The translations under genes were made by a program, and so were the position numbers. From assembly GCA_018364155.1 (NCBI GenBank), contig JAGZMM010000001.1, positions 62,001 through 126,000 on the forward strand: a stretch of 64,000 nt of DNA, written 5' to 3'. Shown piece after piece: positions 51,155 through 59,495 of the stretch (positions within the stretch are counted from its first letter, which is position 1; each line of letters starts with the position of its first letter). The notes beneath the pieces are model-generated. The model was not told the DNA's origin and ran no database searches. It saw only the letters and a program-made list of their open reading frames with translations. Origin of the DNA: Clostridiales bacterium. GTDB lineage: Bacteria; Bacillota; Clostridia; Oscillospirales; Acutalibacteraceae.

Positions 51155-52858
51155 ATGAAGGTGCTGCTCTGCGCCATCCATTCCAAATACATTCATTCCG
51201 CCCTGGCGCCCTGGTGCTTGGCGGCGGGAATCCGGGACTATGCAAAGGAACCCTTTGCGTATGAAGTCGTGGAAGGAACCGTCAACCAGACGGATGAGGC
51301 GCTGCTCAGCGCCCTGCTGCGCCCGGAGGCGGACGTGTTTGCTCTGAGCTGCTATATCTGGAACATTTCCTGCATCCGCCGGCTGCTTCCCGTTTTAAAG
51401 CAGGAGCGGCCGGGCTGTAAGGTGATTTTAGGCGGGCCGGAAGTGTCTTTCTGCCCGGAGCAGGTGCTCAACGAGTGCCCGCAGGTGGACTACATTCTGG
51501 CCGGAGAAGGGGAGAGGACCCTTCCGGCCCTGTTGGACGGTCTGTTTGTGGGACAAGTTCCAATCTCCCTTCCGGGCCTTGCCTTTCGGGGGAAAGAGCG
51601 GATACAGGTGAACCCGCCTCCGCAGGAGTGCGAAGAGCCGCCGTCCCCTTATTGCGAGGCCTATTTTGCCACCCTGCACGGGCGCATCGCCTATCTGGAA
51701 ACCTCCCGGGGCTGCCCTTTTTCCTGCGCATTTTGCCTGTCCGGGATTCATAAGGGCGTGCGCTTTTTCTCCTTAGAACGGGCCAAGCGAGAGCTTCTTT
51801 TGCTGGCAAACTCCGGCGCCCAGACCGTCAAGCTGGTGGACCGCACCTTCAATTGCAACCCCAAACGAGCTTACGACCTGTTTTCCTTCCTCATCGGGGA
51901 GGCGGGGCATTCCATCCCCAAGGGCGTGTGCTTTCACTTTGAGGTGGCGGCCGATTTGTTTGACGACGAGACCATCCGCCTGCTCTCAACGGCGCCGCCC
52001 GGTCTCTTTCAAATGGAAGCAGGGCTACAGTCTTTCCAGGCGGATACGCTGGAAGAAGTAAACCGCAAAACGGATCTAGAGCGGCTTTGCCGCAATCTAA
52101 GGCGTCTTCTGGCTCCAGGGAACATTCATATTCACGTCGATCTGATTGCCGGTCTTCCCTTTGAGGATTTGCCCCGTTTTGCCGATTCCTTTGACCGGGC
52201 CTTTTCTCTGGGCCCGCATATGCTGCAGCTGGGCTTTCTAAAGCTGCTTAACGGTTCTGTCCTGCGGCAGACGGCCCGGCGCTACGGATACCGCTGGACG
52301 GATACGCCGCCCTACCAGGTGGAGGAAAATCAATTTTTGTCCACGGAGGACCTTTCCCGCCTTCACCGGCTGGAGGATGCCTTGGAACGGCTTTTTAACA
52401 GCGGCCGGTTTTTCTTTACCCTGAGGTATCTCTTGAAAGTAACCGGGCTTTCGCCTTTTTCCCTGTTTGACGCCTTTGCCTCCTTTGTAAAAGAAAAGGG
52501 CGGCGGGGCGAATGTCCCCCTTAGCATCTATACCGAATGGGTGTTTGCCTTTTTTGCAAAGCAGCCCGGCGTAGAGGAAAGCCGCTTGCGGGACCTTCTT
52601 GCCTGCGACCGGCTTTGCTGTGAAAATACGGGGCGCATTCCGGCCTGCCTTCGGAAAAAGGACAAGCGGCTCAAAACGATTGCAGCCCGGCTCAAAGCCT
52701 CCGGCCGGTATACAAATCAAAAAGGAGCGCCCTTCGGTATCGCTATATTATATGCGGGCGGCGAACGGGTTGCCGTGGCCGATTATCAGGAGAAAGACCC
52801 GGTTACCGGCCGGTATCCCATCTGTTTTTCCCCCTTGTCCTTATTTTGGCCGGAGTAG
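51155..52858 (+). CDS. B12-binding-type radical SAM protein with DUF4080
   Basis: A 567-residue protein. The N-terminal 130 residues form a cobalamin-binding-like Rossmann domain (DVFALSCYIWNISCIRRLLPVLK, CKVILGGPEVSF, YILAGEGERTL), then a radical SAM barrel with CPFSCAFC, followed by GAQTVKLVDRTFNCNPK and a C-terminal DUF4080 region. The B12 domain lacks the DxHxxG motif, as in many members, so it may not bind cobalamin. The family is common in clostridia; no substrate is established and no peptide gene lies nearby. ATG 51155 follows GGGGGACC. Confidence 0.88.
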   Translation: MKVLLCAIHSKYIHSALAPWCLAAGIRDYAKEPFAYEVVEGTVNQTDEALLSALLRPEADVFALSCYIWNISCIRRLLPVLKQERPGCKVILGGPEVSFCPEQVLNECPQVDYILAGEGERTLPALLDGLFVGQVPISLPGLAFRGKERIQVNPPPQECEEPPSPYCEAYFATLHGRIAYLETSRGCPFSCAFCLSGIHKGVRFFSLERAKRELLLLANSGAQTVKLVDRTFNCNPKRAYDLFSFLIGEAGHSIPKGVCFHFEVAADLFDDETIRLLSTAPPGLFQMEAGLQSFQADTLEEVNRKTDLERLCRNLRRLLAPGNIHIHVDLIAGLPFEDLPRFADSFDRAFSLGPHMLQLGFLKLLNGSVLRQTARRYGYRWTDTPPYQVEENQFLSTEDLSRLHRLEDALERLFNSGRFFFTLRYLLKVTGLSPFSLFDAFASFVKEKGGGANVPLSIYTEWVFAFFAKQPGVEESRLRDLLACDRLCCENTGRIPACLRKKDKRLKTIAARLKASGRYTNQKGAPFGIAILYAGGERVAVADYQEKDPVTGRYPICFSPLSLFWPE

Positions 52859-52888
52859 ACGGGAAATGTATAATTTCGCCAGGCGAAA
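52846..52888 (+). promoter_or_regulatory. Promoter and overlapping palindrome before the 52936 gene
   Basis: TTGGCC (52846-52851), 17-nt spacer, TATAAT (52869-52874), directly joined to a palindrome TTTCGCC-A-GGCGAAA (52874-52888) over the expected transcription start, an arrangement typical of an operator. The -35 box is inside the end of the preceding gene. Confidence 0.6.
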
Positions 52889-52935
52889 CCGATACTGAAA
52901 GGGAGAAAACATGAGGGAATAACGGGGGCGGCAGG

Positions 52936-53472
52936 ATGAATCTGGTTCTATACGGCGACCGGCAGCCAGAGCTTCGGGAAACGCTGGTACGGGCTTTGGC
53001 TGCATATGGCGGCGTGCAGTATTATGGGGGCGGCGGGCTTATGCAAGACCCGTCAGAGGGGCCGGTGGCCCATTATCTCTACTGTGTTAAAGATCCGCTG
53101 CGGGTCGGGATGCCCAATACGGTGGTGGTCTTCGATTCCGACCGGGCGCAGGATATCCAGTACCTGCCCGAAGGGTGCCCGTGCATTGTGGACGCAGGGG
53201 ATGCGGCGGCCTTGTCCTATTTAAAGTCCGTCGGCCATGCGGCCATCTGCTGCGGTACCTCGGCGAAGGATACGCTCTGCGTCTCCAGTATGGACTATGG
53301 CAACGCCGTAGTCAGCGTGCAGCGGGAACTTCCGACTTTGACCAAAACCGTGGTGGAACCCGGAGATGTGCCGCTTCATCTGAAAAAGCCCTGCGAGCCT
53401 TTTTCCATGCTGGCTGCCAGTGCTGTTCTCCTATTGTCCGGCCGGGCGGTAACGGACGGCATCGCATTTTGA
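52936..53472 (+). CDS. Hypothetical protein, possible nucleotide-binding fold
   Basis: A 178-residue cytosolic protein that starts NLVLYGDRQPELRETLVRALAAYGG and has alternating strands and helices (PNTVVVFDSDRAQDIQYLPEG, CIVDAGDAAALSYLK, GHAAICCGTSAKDTL). The pattern recalls a Rossmann-like domain but there is no recognisable P-loop. The C-terminal hydrophobic stretch (FSMLAASAVLLLSGRAV) could be a buried helix. Ribosome site GGGGCGGCAGG before ATG 52936. Unknown function; expressed from its own promoter, not from the preceding radical SAM gene. Confidence 0.75.
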   Translation: MNLVLYGDRQPELRETLVRALAAYGGVQYYGGGGLMQDPSEGPVAHYLYCVKDPLRVGMPNTVVVFDSDRAQDIQYLPEGCPCIVDAGDAAALSYLKSVGHAAICCGTSAKDTLCVSSMDYGNAVVSVQRELPTLTKTVVEPGDVPLHLKKPCEPFSMLAASAVLLLSGRAVTDGIAF

Positions 53473-53517
53473 GAAAAAAGACCGGTCCTTTGCCGGACAG
53501 TTGTTTTAGGTCAATGG

Positions 53518-53750
53518 TATAATTGTATGCAGCCCAATCGTTTTTCTGGTAAACATGGAGCCAGTATAGGCATTAGAAAAGCGTCTGTTTTACTGGCAAA
53601 GTGGCATTCAACACCAGTCAGCAAACAGACGAAAGGATTTCGCTTCCCTGCGAAGGAGCGATACGCCGTATGTATTTGTCTCTCTTCGGTGGTTGTGTTA
53701 CCCCAAAGCACAAAAACGGCCCCCAAGCATCTGCTTGGGGGCCGTTTTTG
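53518..53750 (+). ncRNA. Possible small structured RNA with terminator
   Basis: A perfect TATAAT at 53518-53523 (weak -35) is followed by about 190 nt with no credible gene and a strong terminator at 53711-53750 (19-bp stem). The stretch is paired heavily, for example GTCTGTTT (53584 area) with AAACAGAC (53627 area) and CGCTTCC/GCGAAGG. Size and position would suit a 6S-like RNA but I cannot show the central bubble. A short reading frame runs through the terminator and is therefore unlikely to be real. Confidence 0.4.
53711..53750. terminator. Bidirectional terminator, 19-bp stem
   Basis: CAAAAACGGCCCCCAAGCA (53711-53729) pairs with 53732-53750. It ends the plus-strand transcript and, from the other strand, the aryl-pyruvate operon. 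Confidence 0.9.
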
Positions 53751-53757
53751 TTAGTCA

Positions 53758-54189
53758 TTACAGGTCGTAAATGTCCGACTGGGTCAAAATTGTAAAGCCA
53801 GCGTTTTTGAGCACCTCGATGGCCTTTTCGTTGTTCTCTACCCGGAGGATGACATAAGCCGTGCTACCGCTGCGGCTGACAAAGGCGTACAAGTATTCGA
53901 TGCTGATGTCCGCCCCGGAGAGAACCTTCACCGCCTGGGCGAACCCGCCGGGCTTGTCGGCGATGCCGATGGCGATGACGTTTGTCAGGGACACGGTCAT
54001 CCCCTTGTCCCGCAGGGCCTTCACCGCCACGTCCGGGTTATTGACAATGATGCGCAGAATGCCAAAATCCGTGGTATCCGCCAAAGACAGAGCGCGGATG
54101 TCCACCTCATTTTCCGCTAAAATCTGGGTGATTTCCGCCAGACGGCCCTCTTTATTCTCCACAAAGATGGAAAGCTGCTTGATTTGCAT
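53758..54189 (-). CDS. Tandem ACT-domain protein
   Basis: A 143-residue protein made of two ACT domains (LSIFVENKEGRLAEITQILAENEVDIRALSL and IAIGIADKPGGFAQAVKVLSGADISIEYLYAF). ACT domains bind amino acids and regulate enzymes. Family members of this size are almost always encoded beside an aryl-CoA ligase and indolepyruvate oxidoreductase, as here, so it probably senses an aromatic amino acid or its keto acid. ATG 54189 has AAGGAGGG upstream. Last gene of the operon. Confidence 0.9.
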   Translation of the reverse strand: MQIKQLSIFVENKEGRLAEITQILAENEVDIRALSLADTTDFGILRIIVNNPDVAVKALRDKGMTVSLTNVIAIGIADKPGGFAQAVKVLSGADISIEYLYAFVSRSGSTAYVILRVENNEKAIEVLKNAGFTILTQSDIYDL

Positions 54190-54201
54190 GGAACACCCTC
54201 C

Positions 54202-55512
54202 TTAAAAATCTAGTTTCCGGTTGTCAATGACGTGCTTGGATTTGCCCTCGCTGCGGGCGATGGCCTTGGGTTCCACCAGCTTAATGTCGGCGGCGATGCC
54301 GAGCTTGGAGAGCACTGCGTTTTTGATGACCCGCTGGGTCTCCTCCAGCTTTCGCACCTGGTCGGAGAACATGGCGTCGGACATTTCCACCTGAATTTGC
54401 AGAGTGTCCAGGTTGTTGACCCGGTCCACCACCATCAGATAGTGGGGCGCGGTCAGGCCCAGATCCATGAGCAGGTGCTCCACCTGGGACGGGAATACAT
54501 TGACGCCGCGGATGATGAGCATGTCGTCGGTGCGGCCGGTGACCTTGGACATCTTGACCAGGGTACGCCCACAGGAGCATTTTGCCCGCGACAGCGAGCA
54601 GATATCCCGGGTGCGGTACCGGATCAGCGGCAGCGCTTCCTTGAAGATGCAGGTGAATACCAGCTCGCCCGTCGCGCCCTCCGGCAGAACCTCGCCGGTA
54701 TCGGGATCGATGATTTCGGGAAGGAACTGGTCCTCGTTGATATGCATGCCGCTTTGCTCCTGGCACTCGAAGGACACGCCCGGGCCCATGATTTCCGAAA
54801 GACCGTAGATATCATACGCCTTGATGTTCAAAAGCTTTTCGATTTCCCGGCGCATATGGTTGGTCCAGGGTTCCGCGCCGAAGATACCCGCCCGCAGATG
54901 GGTGGATTTGGGATCTACTCCCATATCCCGCATGGTTTCGCCGATGTATAAGGCGTAAGACGGGGTACAGGCGATGATGTTGGAGCCAAAGTCCTGAATA
55001 ATCTGAATCTGGCGCTTGGTATTGCCGGAGGAAACCGGGATGACGGTGGCGCCCAAAGCTTCGCCGCCCGCGTGCAGCCCTAGGCCGCCGGTAAAGAGGC
55101 CGTAGCCGTAAGAGACGTGAATGTAGTCTTCCTTGGTGCCGCCTGCCGCCACGATAGCGCGGGCTGCATCCGTACCCCAGGCCTCCAGGTCACGCTTGGT
55201 GTACCCCACCACCGTCTGCTTGCCGGTGGTGCCGGAGGACGCATGAATACGGGCAAGCTCCGACTTGGGCGCGGCAAACAGGCCGTATGGGAAGGTATCC
55301 CGCAAGTCCTGCTTGGTGGTGAAGGGAAGACGGGAAAGATCGTCGAGGGACTTAATGTCGCTGGGCTTGATGCCCATTTCATCAAACTTTTTGCGGTAGA
55401 AGGGGACGTTGTTATAGACCCGGTAAACGGTGTCGATCAAACGGAAGGTTTGCAGCGCCCGCATCTGCTCCAGGGAATAGGTTTCTTCTTTGCTGAAATA
55501 GCGGTTTTCCAT
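54202..55512 (-). CDS. Phenylacetate-CoA ligase-like enzyme, second copy
   Basis: A 436-residue aryl-acid CoA ligase of the PaaK group: VPFYRKKFDEMGIKPSDIKS at the N-terminus, HASSGTTGKQTVVGYTKRD P-loop, DIYGLSEIMGPGVSFECQ, and TGRTDDMLIIRGVNVFPSQVE. It would activate an arylacetate with ATP and CoA, or run in reverse to gain ATP from the aryl-CoA that IorAB makes. Start: ATG 55512 gives the usual N-terminus; GTG 55521 is possible. It shares motifs with the ligase at 57878 throughout, so they are paralogues. Confidence 0.9.
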   Translation of the reverse strand: MENRYFSKEETYSLEQMRALQTFRLIDTVYRVYNNVPFYRKKFDEMGIKPSDIKSLDDLSRLPFTTKQDLRDTFPYGLFAAPKSELARIHASSGTTGKQTVVGYTKRDLEAWGTDAARAIVAAGGTKEDYIHVSYGYGLFTGGLGLHAGGEALGATVIPVSSGNTKRQIQIIQDFGSNIIACTPSYALYIGETMRDMGVDPKSTHLRAGIFGAEPWTNHMRREIEKLLNIKAYDIYGLSEIMGPGVSFECQEQSGMHINEDQFLPEIIDPDTGEVLPEGATGELVFTCIFKEALPLIRYRTRDICSLSRAKCSCGRTLVKMSKVTGRTDDMLIIRGVNVFPSQVEHLLMDLGLTAPHYLMVVDRVNNLDTLQIQVEMSDAMFSDQVRKLEETQRVIKNAVLSKLGIAADIKLVEPKAIARSEGKSKHVIDNRKLDF

Positions 55513-55532
55513 CGGATTCACATCCCTTATCC

Positions 55533-56105
55533 TTACATTTTATATCCCAATTCGAAGGCCGCCAGGTTCATGTCGATGAACTTGGGCGGAACCGTCGTCT
55601 TGATGGTCTCGATCCAGTGGTCCTTATCCACATCCATGTACCGGGCCAGCACCCCCATCAGCACCACGTTGACCGCTTTGGAGGAACCGGCCTCCTCCGC
55701 TAAAGTCAGTGCGTCGATGGCGGTTACATCCACGCCGGCCTCCTGCAGCTTTTCAATCAAGTTCTCCGGGTAAGACGCCGCGCCCGTGATCACCGGCATC
55801 GGGTCGATGCACTGAGTGTTCACCACCAGCTTGCCGCCCTTTTTCAGAAACGGAAGCCACCGGGCCGCTTCCAGCTGCTCAAAGGCCAGAATATAGTCGG
55901 CCTCGCCCTTTTCGATGACCGGGGAATGCACCTGATCCCCGTAGCGCACATAAGTCACCACCGAGCCGCCCCGCTGGCTCATACCGTGAACTTCTGAAAC
56001 CTTCACGTCCAGACCTTTGGAAAGCATAGCGTTTCCCAGCAGGCGGCTTGCCAGCAGCGTGCCCTGGCCGCCGACGCCGACGATCATTACACTTGTCACA
56101 CTCAT
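55533..56105 (-). CDS. iorB: Indolepyruvate ferredoxin oxidoreductase, beta subunit
   Basis: A 190-residue subunit with the gamma-type fold of 2-oxoacid:ferredoxin oxidoreductases: VMIVGVGGQGTLLASRLLGNA, then HGMSQRGGSVVTYVRYG and ILAFEQLEAARWL. It forms a complex with the alpha subunit encoded next to it. The complex oxidises aryl-pyruvates, from transamination of Trp, Phe or Tyr, to aryl-acyl-CoA with reduction of ferredoxin. Its start overlaps the stop of the alpha subunit gene (ATGA). Confidence 0.93.
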   Translation of the reverse strand: MSVTSVMIVGVGGQGTLLASRLLGNAMLSKGLDVKVSEVHGMSQRGGSVVTYVRYGDQVHSPVIEKGEADYILAFEQLEAARWLPFLKKGGKLVVNTQCIDPMPVITGAASYPENLIEKLQEAGVDVTAIDALTLAEEAGSSKAVNVVLMGVLARYMDVDKDHWIETIKTTVPPKFIDMNLAAFELGYKM

Positions 56106-57844
56106 TTGTCTGCCTCCCCGCCCACAATGGCGCCAAATTTACACAGGTCCTCACACAGGCCGCAGCCTACGCACTGGGTATGGTCGATAACCGCTTTGCC
56201 GTCCTTCATGGAGATGGCCGGGCAGCCGATGCGCAGACAGGCCTTGCAGCTTCTGCACTTCTCCCGGTCCACCTTCAAAGAGGGCTTATGCTTGACGTAT
56301 TTGAGCAGCGCGCAGGGACGCCGGGCAATGATGACCGACGGCTCCTCCACCGCCAGCTCCTCCTTGAGAGCCTCCTGGGTTTCTTTCAAATCGTAAGGGT
56401 CTACCACCCGCACCCGGTGAATGCCGATCGCCTGCACCAGCTTTTCCAGGCTCACCGCTGCGGTGGGATCACCCTTGATGGTGTAACCGGTGGTGGGGTT
56501 TTGCTGATGGCCGGTCATGCCGGTGATGGAATTATCCAAGATCACAATGGTGGAAATGCCTTTGTTATAGGCAATGTCAATCAAGCTGGTGATACCGGAA
56601 TGGATGAAGGTGGAGTCGCCAATGACAGCCACCGCCTTCTTCGCCTGTTCGGCACCCCTAGCGGTATTAAACCCATGCAGACCGGAGACCGACGCGCCCA
56701 TGCATACGCAGGTGTCAATCGCGGAGAGAGGGGGCTGGGAGCCTAAGGTGTAGCAGCCGATGTCACCGCTGACGAACACATTCTCCCGCTTTAAGGCGTA
56801 GAAAAGACCACGGTGGGGGCAGCCGCAGCACATAACAGGCGGGCGCACCGGAATCTCGTCTTTGAGCGAGAGGGTGTTCTTCTCTTCGCCCAAAATCTTC
56901 TCTGCCACAATCGCCTGGGACAGTTCGCCTGTCAGGGGGAACAATTCCTTGCCGATGACCGAAATGCCGAACTTGCGGCAGTGGGTTTCAATGATATCGT
57001 CCAGCTCCTCGACCACATAAACCTTGTCGCACTTGGCGGCAAAGTCCTCAATCAGCTTGACCGGCAGGGGATTGACCATCCCAAGCTTTAAGTAAGAGGC
57101 GTTTTCTCCCAACGCTTCCTTGGCGTACTGGTAAGAGGCGCCCGAAGCGATGATGCCGATGGACGTATCATAATATTCCGTGCGGTTCAAATCGCAGAAT
57201 TCTGCAAACTCCGCAAGAGCCTTCATCCGCTTTTCCACAAACACGTGGCGTCCCCGCGCCATAGCGGGCATCATCACGTTTTTCGCCGGGTTTTTCACGT
57301 ATTCCTTTAAGGGAAGCTCCACCCGGTCGGTGGTTTCCACCAGGCTGCGGGAATGGGAAATGCGGGTGCATAGCCGGATGAAAAACGGCGTGTCATACTC
57401 CTCCGACAGCTCGAAGGCGCGCTTGGTAAAGGCAAGACATTCCGCCGAGTCAGCCGGTTCCAGCATGGGGATTTTCGACGCGATGGCATGGTGGCGGGAA
57501 TCCTGCTCGTTCTGAGAGGAGTGCATGCCCGGATCGTCCGCCACGGCAATGACCAAGCCGCCGTTGACGCCGGTGTAGGACGCGGTGTAAAGAGGGTCGG
57601 CCGCCACGTTGAGCCCCACGTGCTTCATGGCCGAGAAGGCGCGGGCGCCGCCCATGGACGCGCCAATGGCCACCTCGCAGGCAACCTTTTCGTTGGGTGC
57701 CCACTCGGAGTACATCTCATCATAGGTGGCGGCGAATTCGGTGATTTCGGTGCTGGGAGTGCCGGGATAGCTGGAAATGACGCGGCATCCGGCCTCGTAA
57801 AGGCCGCGGGCAACCGCTTCATTTCCCAGAAATAGCTTTTTCAA
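56102..57844 (-). CDS. iorA: Indolepyruvate ferredoxin oxidoreductase, alpha subunit
   Basis: A 580-residue thiamine-diphosphate enzyme. Domain I starts LFLGNEAVARGLYEAGCRVISSYPGTPSTEI; the diphosphate-binding part has GDIGCYTLG and VIGDSTFIHSGITSL, and the C-terminus carries two [4Fe-4S] ferredoxin motifs (CRSCKACLRIGCP and CVGCGLCEDLCKFGA). Together with IorB it converts aryl-pyruvate and CoA to aryl-acetyl-CoA, CO2 and reduced ferredoxin. The start is TTG 57844 because GGAGG lies 8 nt upstream; a TTG at 57859 overlaps that site. Confidence 0.94.
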   Translation of the reverse strand: MKKLFLGNEAVARGLYEAGCRVISSYPGTPSTEITEFAATYDEMYSEWAPNEKVACEVAIGASMGGARAFSAMKHVGLNVAADPLYTASYTGVNGGLVIAVADDPGMHSSQNEQDSRHHAIASKIPMLEPADSAECLAFTKRAFELSEEYDTPFFIRLCTRISHSRSLVETTDRVELPLKEYVKNPAKNVMMPAMARGRHVFVEKRMKALAEFAEFCDLNRTEYYDTSIGIIASGASYQYAKEALGENASYLKLGMVNPLPVKLIEDFAAKCDKVYVVEELDDIIETHCRKFGISVIGKELFPLTGELSQAIVAEKILGEEKNTLSLKDEIPVRPPVMCCGCPHRGLFYALKRENVFVSGDIGCYTLGSQPPLSAIDTCVCMGASVSGLHGFNTARGAEQAKKAVAVIGDSTFIHSGITSLIDIAYNKGISTIVILDNSITGMTGHQQNPTTGYTIKGDPTAAVSLEKLVQAIGIHRVRVVDPYDLKETQEALKEELAVEEPSVIIARRPCALLKYVKHKPSLKVDREKCRSCKACLRIGCPAISMKDGKAVIDHTQCVGCGLCEDLCKFGAIVGGEADK

Positions 57845-57877
57845 AGATAGAACCTCCAAATCTATGGTGTTGAGTTG

Positions 57878-59188
57878 TTATTGGTTGCTGTCGACCTGGC
57901 GTAAATCCAAAATGCGCTTAGCCTTGCCCTGGAACCGTTCCAGGGTTTTCGGCTCCACAAGGCTGATTTTGGTTTCAATGCCCAAAACGCTCTTGAGCTT
58001 ATCGTGAATCTTGCGCTGGAGCCGTTCAAGCTCGCTGTAGCGGTCGAGCACCTCGCCGCTGATAAGCTCCACCTTGACTTCCAGCGTGTCCGCAAAGCCT
58101 TCCCTGCGCACTACCAGCTGGTAGTGGGGGCCGATGTGGTCCATACCTACCAGAACGCTTTCAATCTGGGTGGGGAAGACGTTGACGCCGCGGATTTTAA
58201 GCATATCGTCGGTGCGGCCGGTAACCTTGTCCATACGGGCGCTGGTGCGGCCGCATGCGCAGGGCTCGTAATTCAGACGGGAAATATCCTTGGTGCGGTA
58301 GCGAAGCATGGGGATGCCTTCCTTGGTCAGAGTGGTCATCACCAGCTCGCCCGACTCGCCTGCATCCTTGTTTTCCAGCGTAACCGGGTCGATGATTTCC
58401 GGCAGGTAATGGTCCTCTGCAATGTGCAGCCCGCAGCGCTTGATACATTCGCCGGACACGCCCGGGCCCATAATCTCGGAAAGACCGTAGTTGTCGGTGG
58501 CGAAGAGCCCCCAGACCTTCTCAATCTGCGTGCGCATTTCGGGGGTACATCCTTCCGAGCCGAACAAACCGATGCGGATTTTATAGTCGCTCATGGGGTA
58601 GCCGCTTTCCTTGGCCGATTCGCCCATATACAGGGCGTAGGACGGAGTAGCCACCAGGCCGGTCACCTTCATGTCCCTAAGAAGCATCAGCTGCTTTTCG
58701 GTATTGCCGGAAGAGGCGGGGATGACCGTACAGCCGATGCGTTCCAGGCCGTAATGCAGCCCGAGCGCGCCGGTAAAGAGACCGTAACCGAAGGAAATCT
58801 GGAAAATATCCTCGTCGGTCACGCCCACGGCCACCGCGATGCGGGCCACCTGGTCGGCCCAGTTGTTCAAATCGTTTCTAGTATAGCCGACGATGGTGGG
58901 TTTGCCGGTGGTACCCGAGGAAGCATGCACCCGAACGATCTTTTTCATGTCCGCGCCGAACAGCCCCGTGGGATAATTGTCCCGAATGTCCGCCTTGGTG
59001 GTGAACGGTATGTACGTAACGTCCGATAGAGACTTGATCTTCTCCGCCGTGACGCCCGCTTCTCCCAGCCGCTTTGCGTAAAACGGAACGTTGCGGATGG
59101 AATAATCCACAATCCATTTCAGCCGCTCCAGCTGCAGCGCTTCCAGCTCCTTGCGGGGCATGGTTTCGATTTCCTTTTGCCAGAACAT
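57878..59188 (-). CDS. Phenylacetate-CoA ligase-like enzyme, first copy
   Basis: A 436-residue PaaK-type ligase: NVPFYAKRLGEAGVTAEKIKS, P-loop HASSGTTGKPTIVGYTRNDL, DNYGLSEIMGPGVSGEC, and TGRTDDMLKIRGVNVFPTQIE. First gene of the operon and upstream of IorA. In amino-acid-fermenting anaerobes such ligases gain ATP from aryl-acetyl-CoA, releasing phenylacetate or indoleacetate. Two copies flanking IorAB suggest different aryl acids or a regulatory pair. ATG 59188 follows AGAGGTG. Confidence 0.92.
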   Translation of the reverse strand: MFWQKEIETMPRKELEALQLERLKWIVDYSIRNVPFYAKRLGEAGVTAEKIKSLSDVTYIPFTTKADIRDNYPTGLFGADMKKIVRVHASSGTTGKPTIVGYTRNDLNNWADQVARIAVAVGVTDEDIFQISFGYGLFTGALGLHYGLERIGCTVIPASSGNTEKQLMLLRDMKVTGLVATPSYALYMGESAKESGYPMSDYKIRIGLFGSEGCTPEMRTQIEKVWGLFATDNYGLSEIMGPGVSGECIKRCGLHIAEDHYLPEIIDPVTLENKDAGESGELVMTTLTKEGIPMLRYRTKDISRLNYEPCACGRTSARMDKVTGRTDDMLKIRGVNVFPTQIESVLVGMDHIGPHYQLVVRREGFADTLEVKVELISGEVLDRYSELERLQRKIHDKLKSVLGIETKISLVEPKTLERFQGKAKRILDLRQVDSNQ

Positions 59189-59245
59189 GACAGCACCTCT
59201 TCAGTAAATGGTTTGAAAATGAACGCACTTTCTACAATATCTACT

Positions 59246-59274
59246 ATTTTGCCACAAAAAGCGCTAAAGTTCAA
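59246..59274 (-). promoter_or_regulatory. Promoter of the aryl-pyruvate operon
   Basis: On the minus strand TTGAAC (59274-59269) and CAAAAT (59251-59246) are 17 nt apart, 58 nt ahead of the first gene. Confidence 0.55.
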
Positions 59275-59420
59275 TAAAGAATTTGCAGCAAGGTGCAAAT
59301 GGCCCGATATTCCAGCCGGGAAGAGGAGAGCATCGGGTAGGACCCTGAAGAAAAACGGCGGGCACATGATGGACGGATGCCGAAAAAAGAGAGAACAAGC
59401 GAATTTAGCGGGGTTTCGCA

Positions 59421-59449
59421 TTGCCATTGTCCATCCTTTCCGCTATACT
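59421..59449 (+). promoter_or_regulatory. Promoter of the DMT transporter
   Basis: TTGCCA (59421-59426), 17-nt spacer, TATACT (59444-59449), 47 nt before the start. Confidence 0.7.
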
Positions 59450-59495
59450 AATATAATTACGGTTTATCCAGATCATACAATACAGGAGAGAGAAT

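Noticed and set aside
51155..52858. Radical SAM gene as part of a second RiPP locus
   Set aside because: It has the B12-domain/DUF4080 architecture without SPASM motifs, and no small Cys-rich or leader-like peptide gene lies beside it.
53527..53754. 75-codon frame on the plus strand
   Set aside because: It runs through a strong terminator, has no ribosome site and no protein-like composition.
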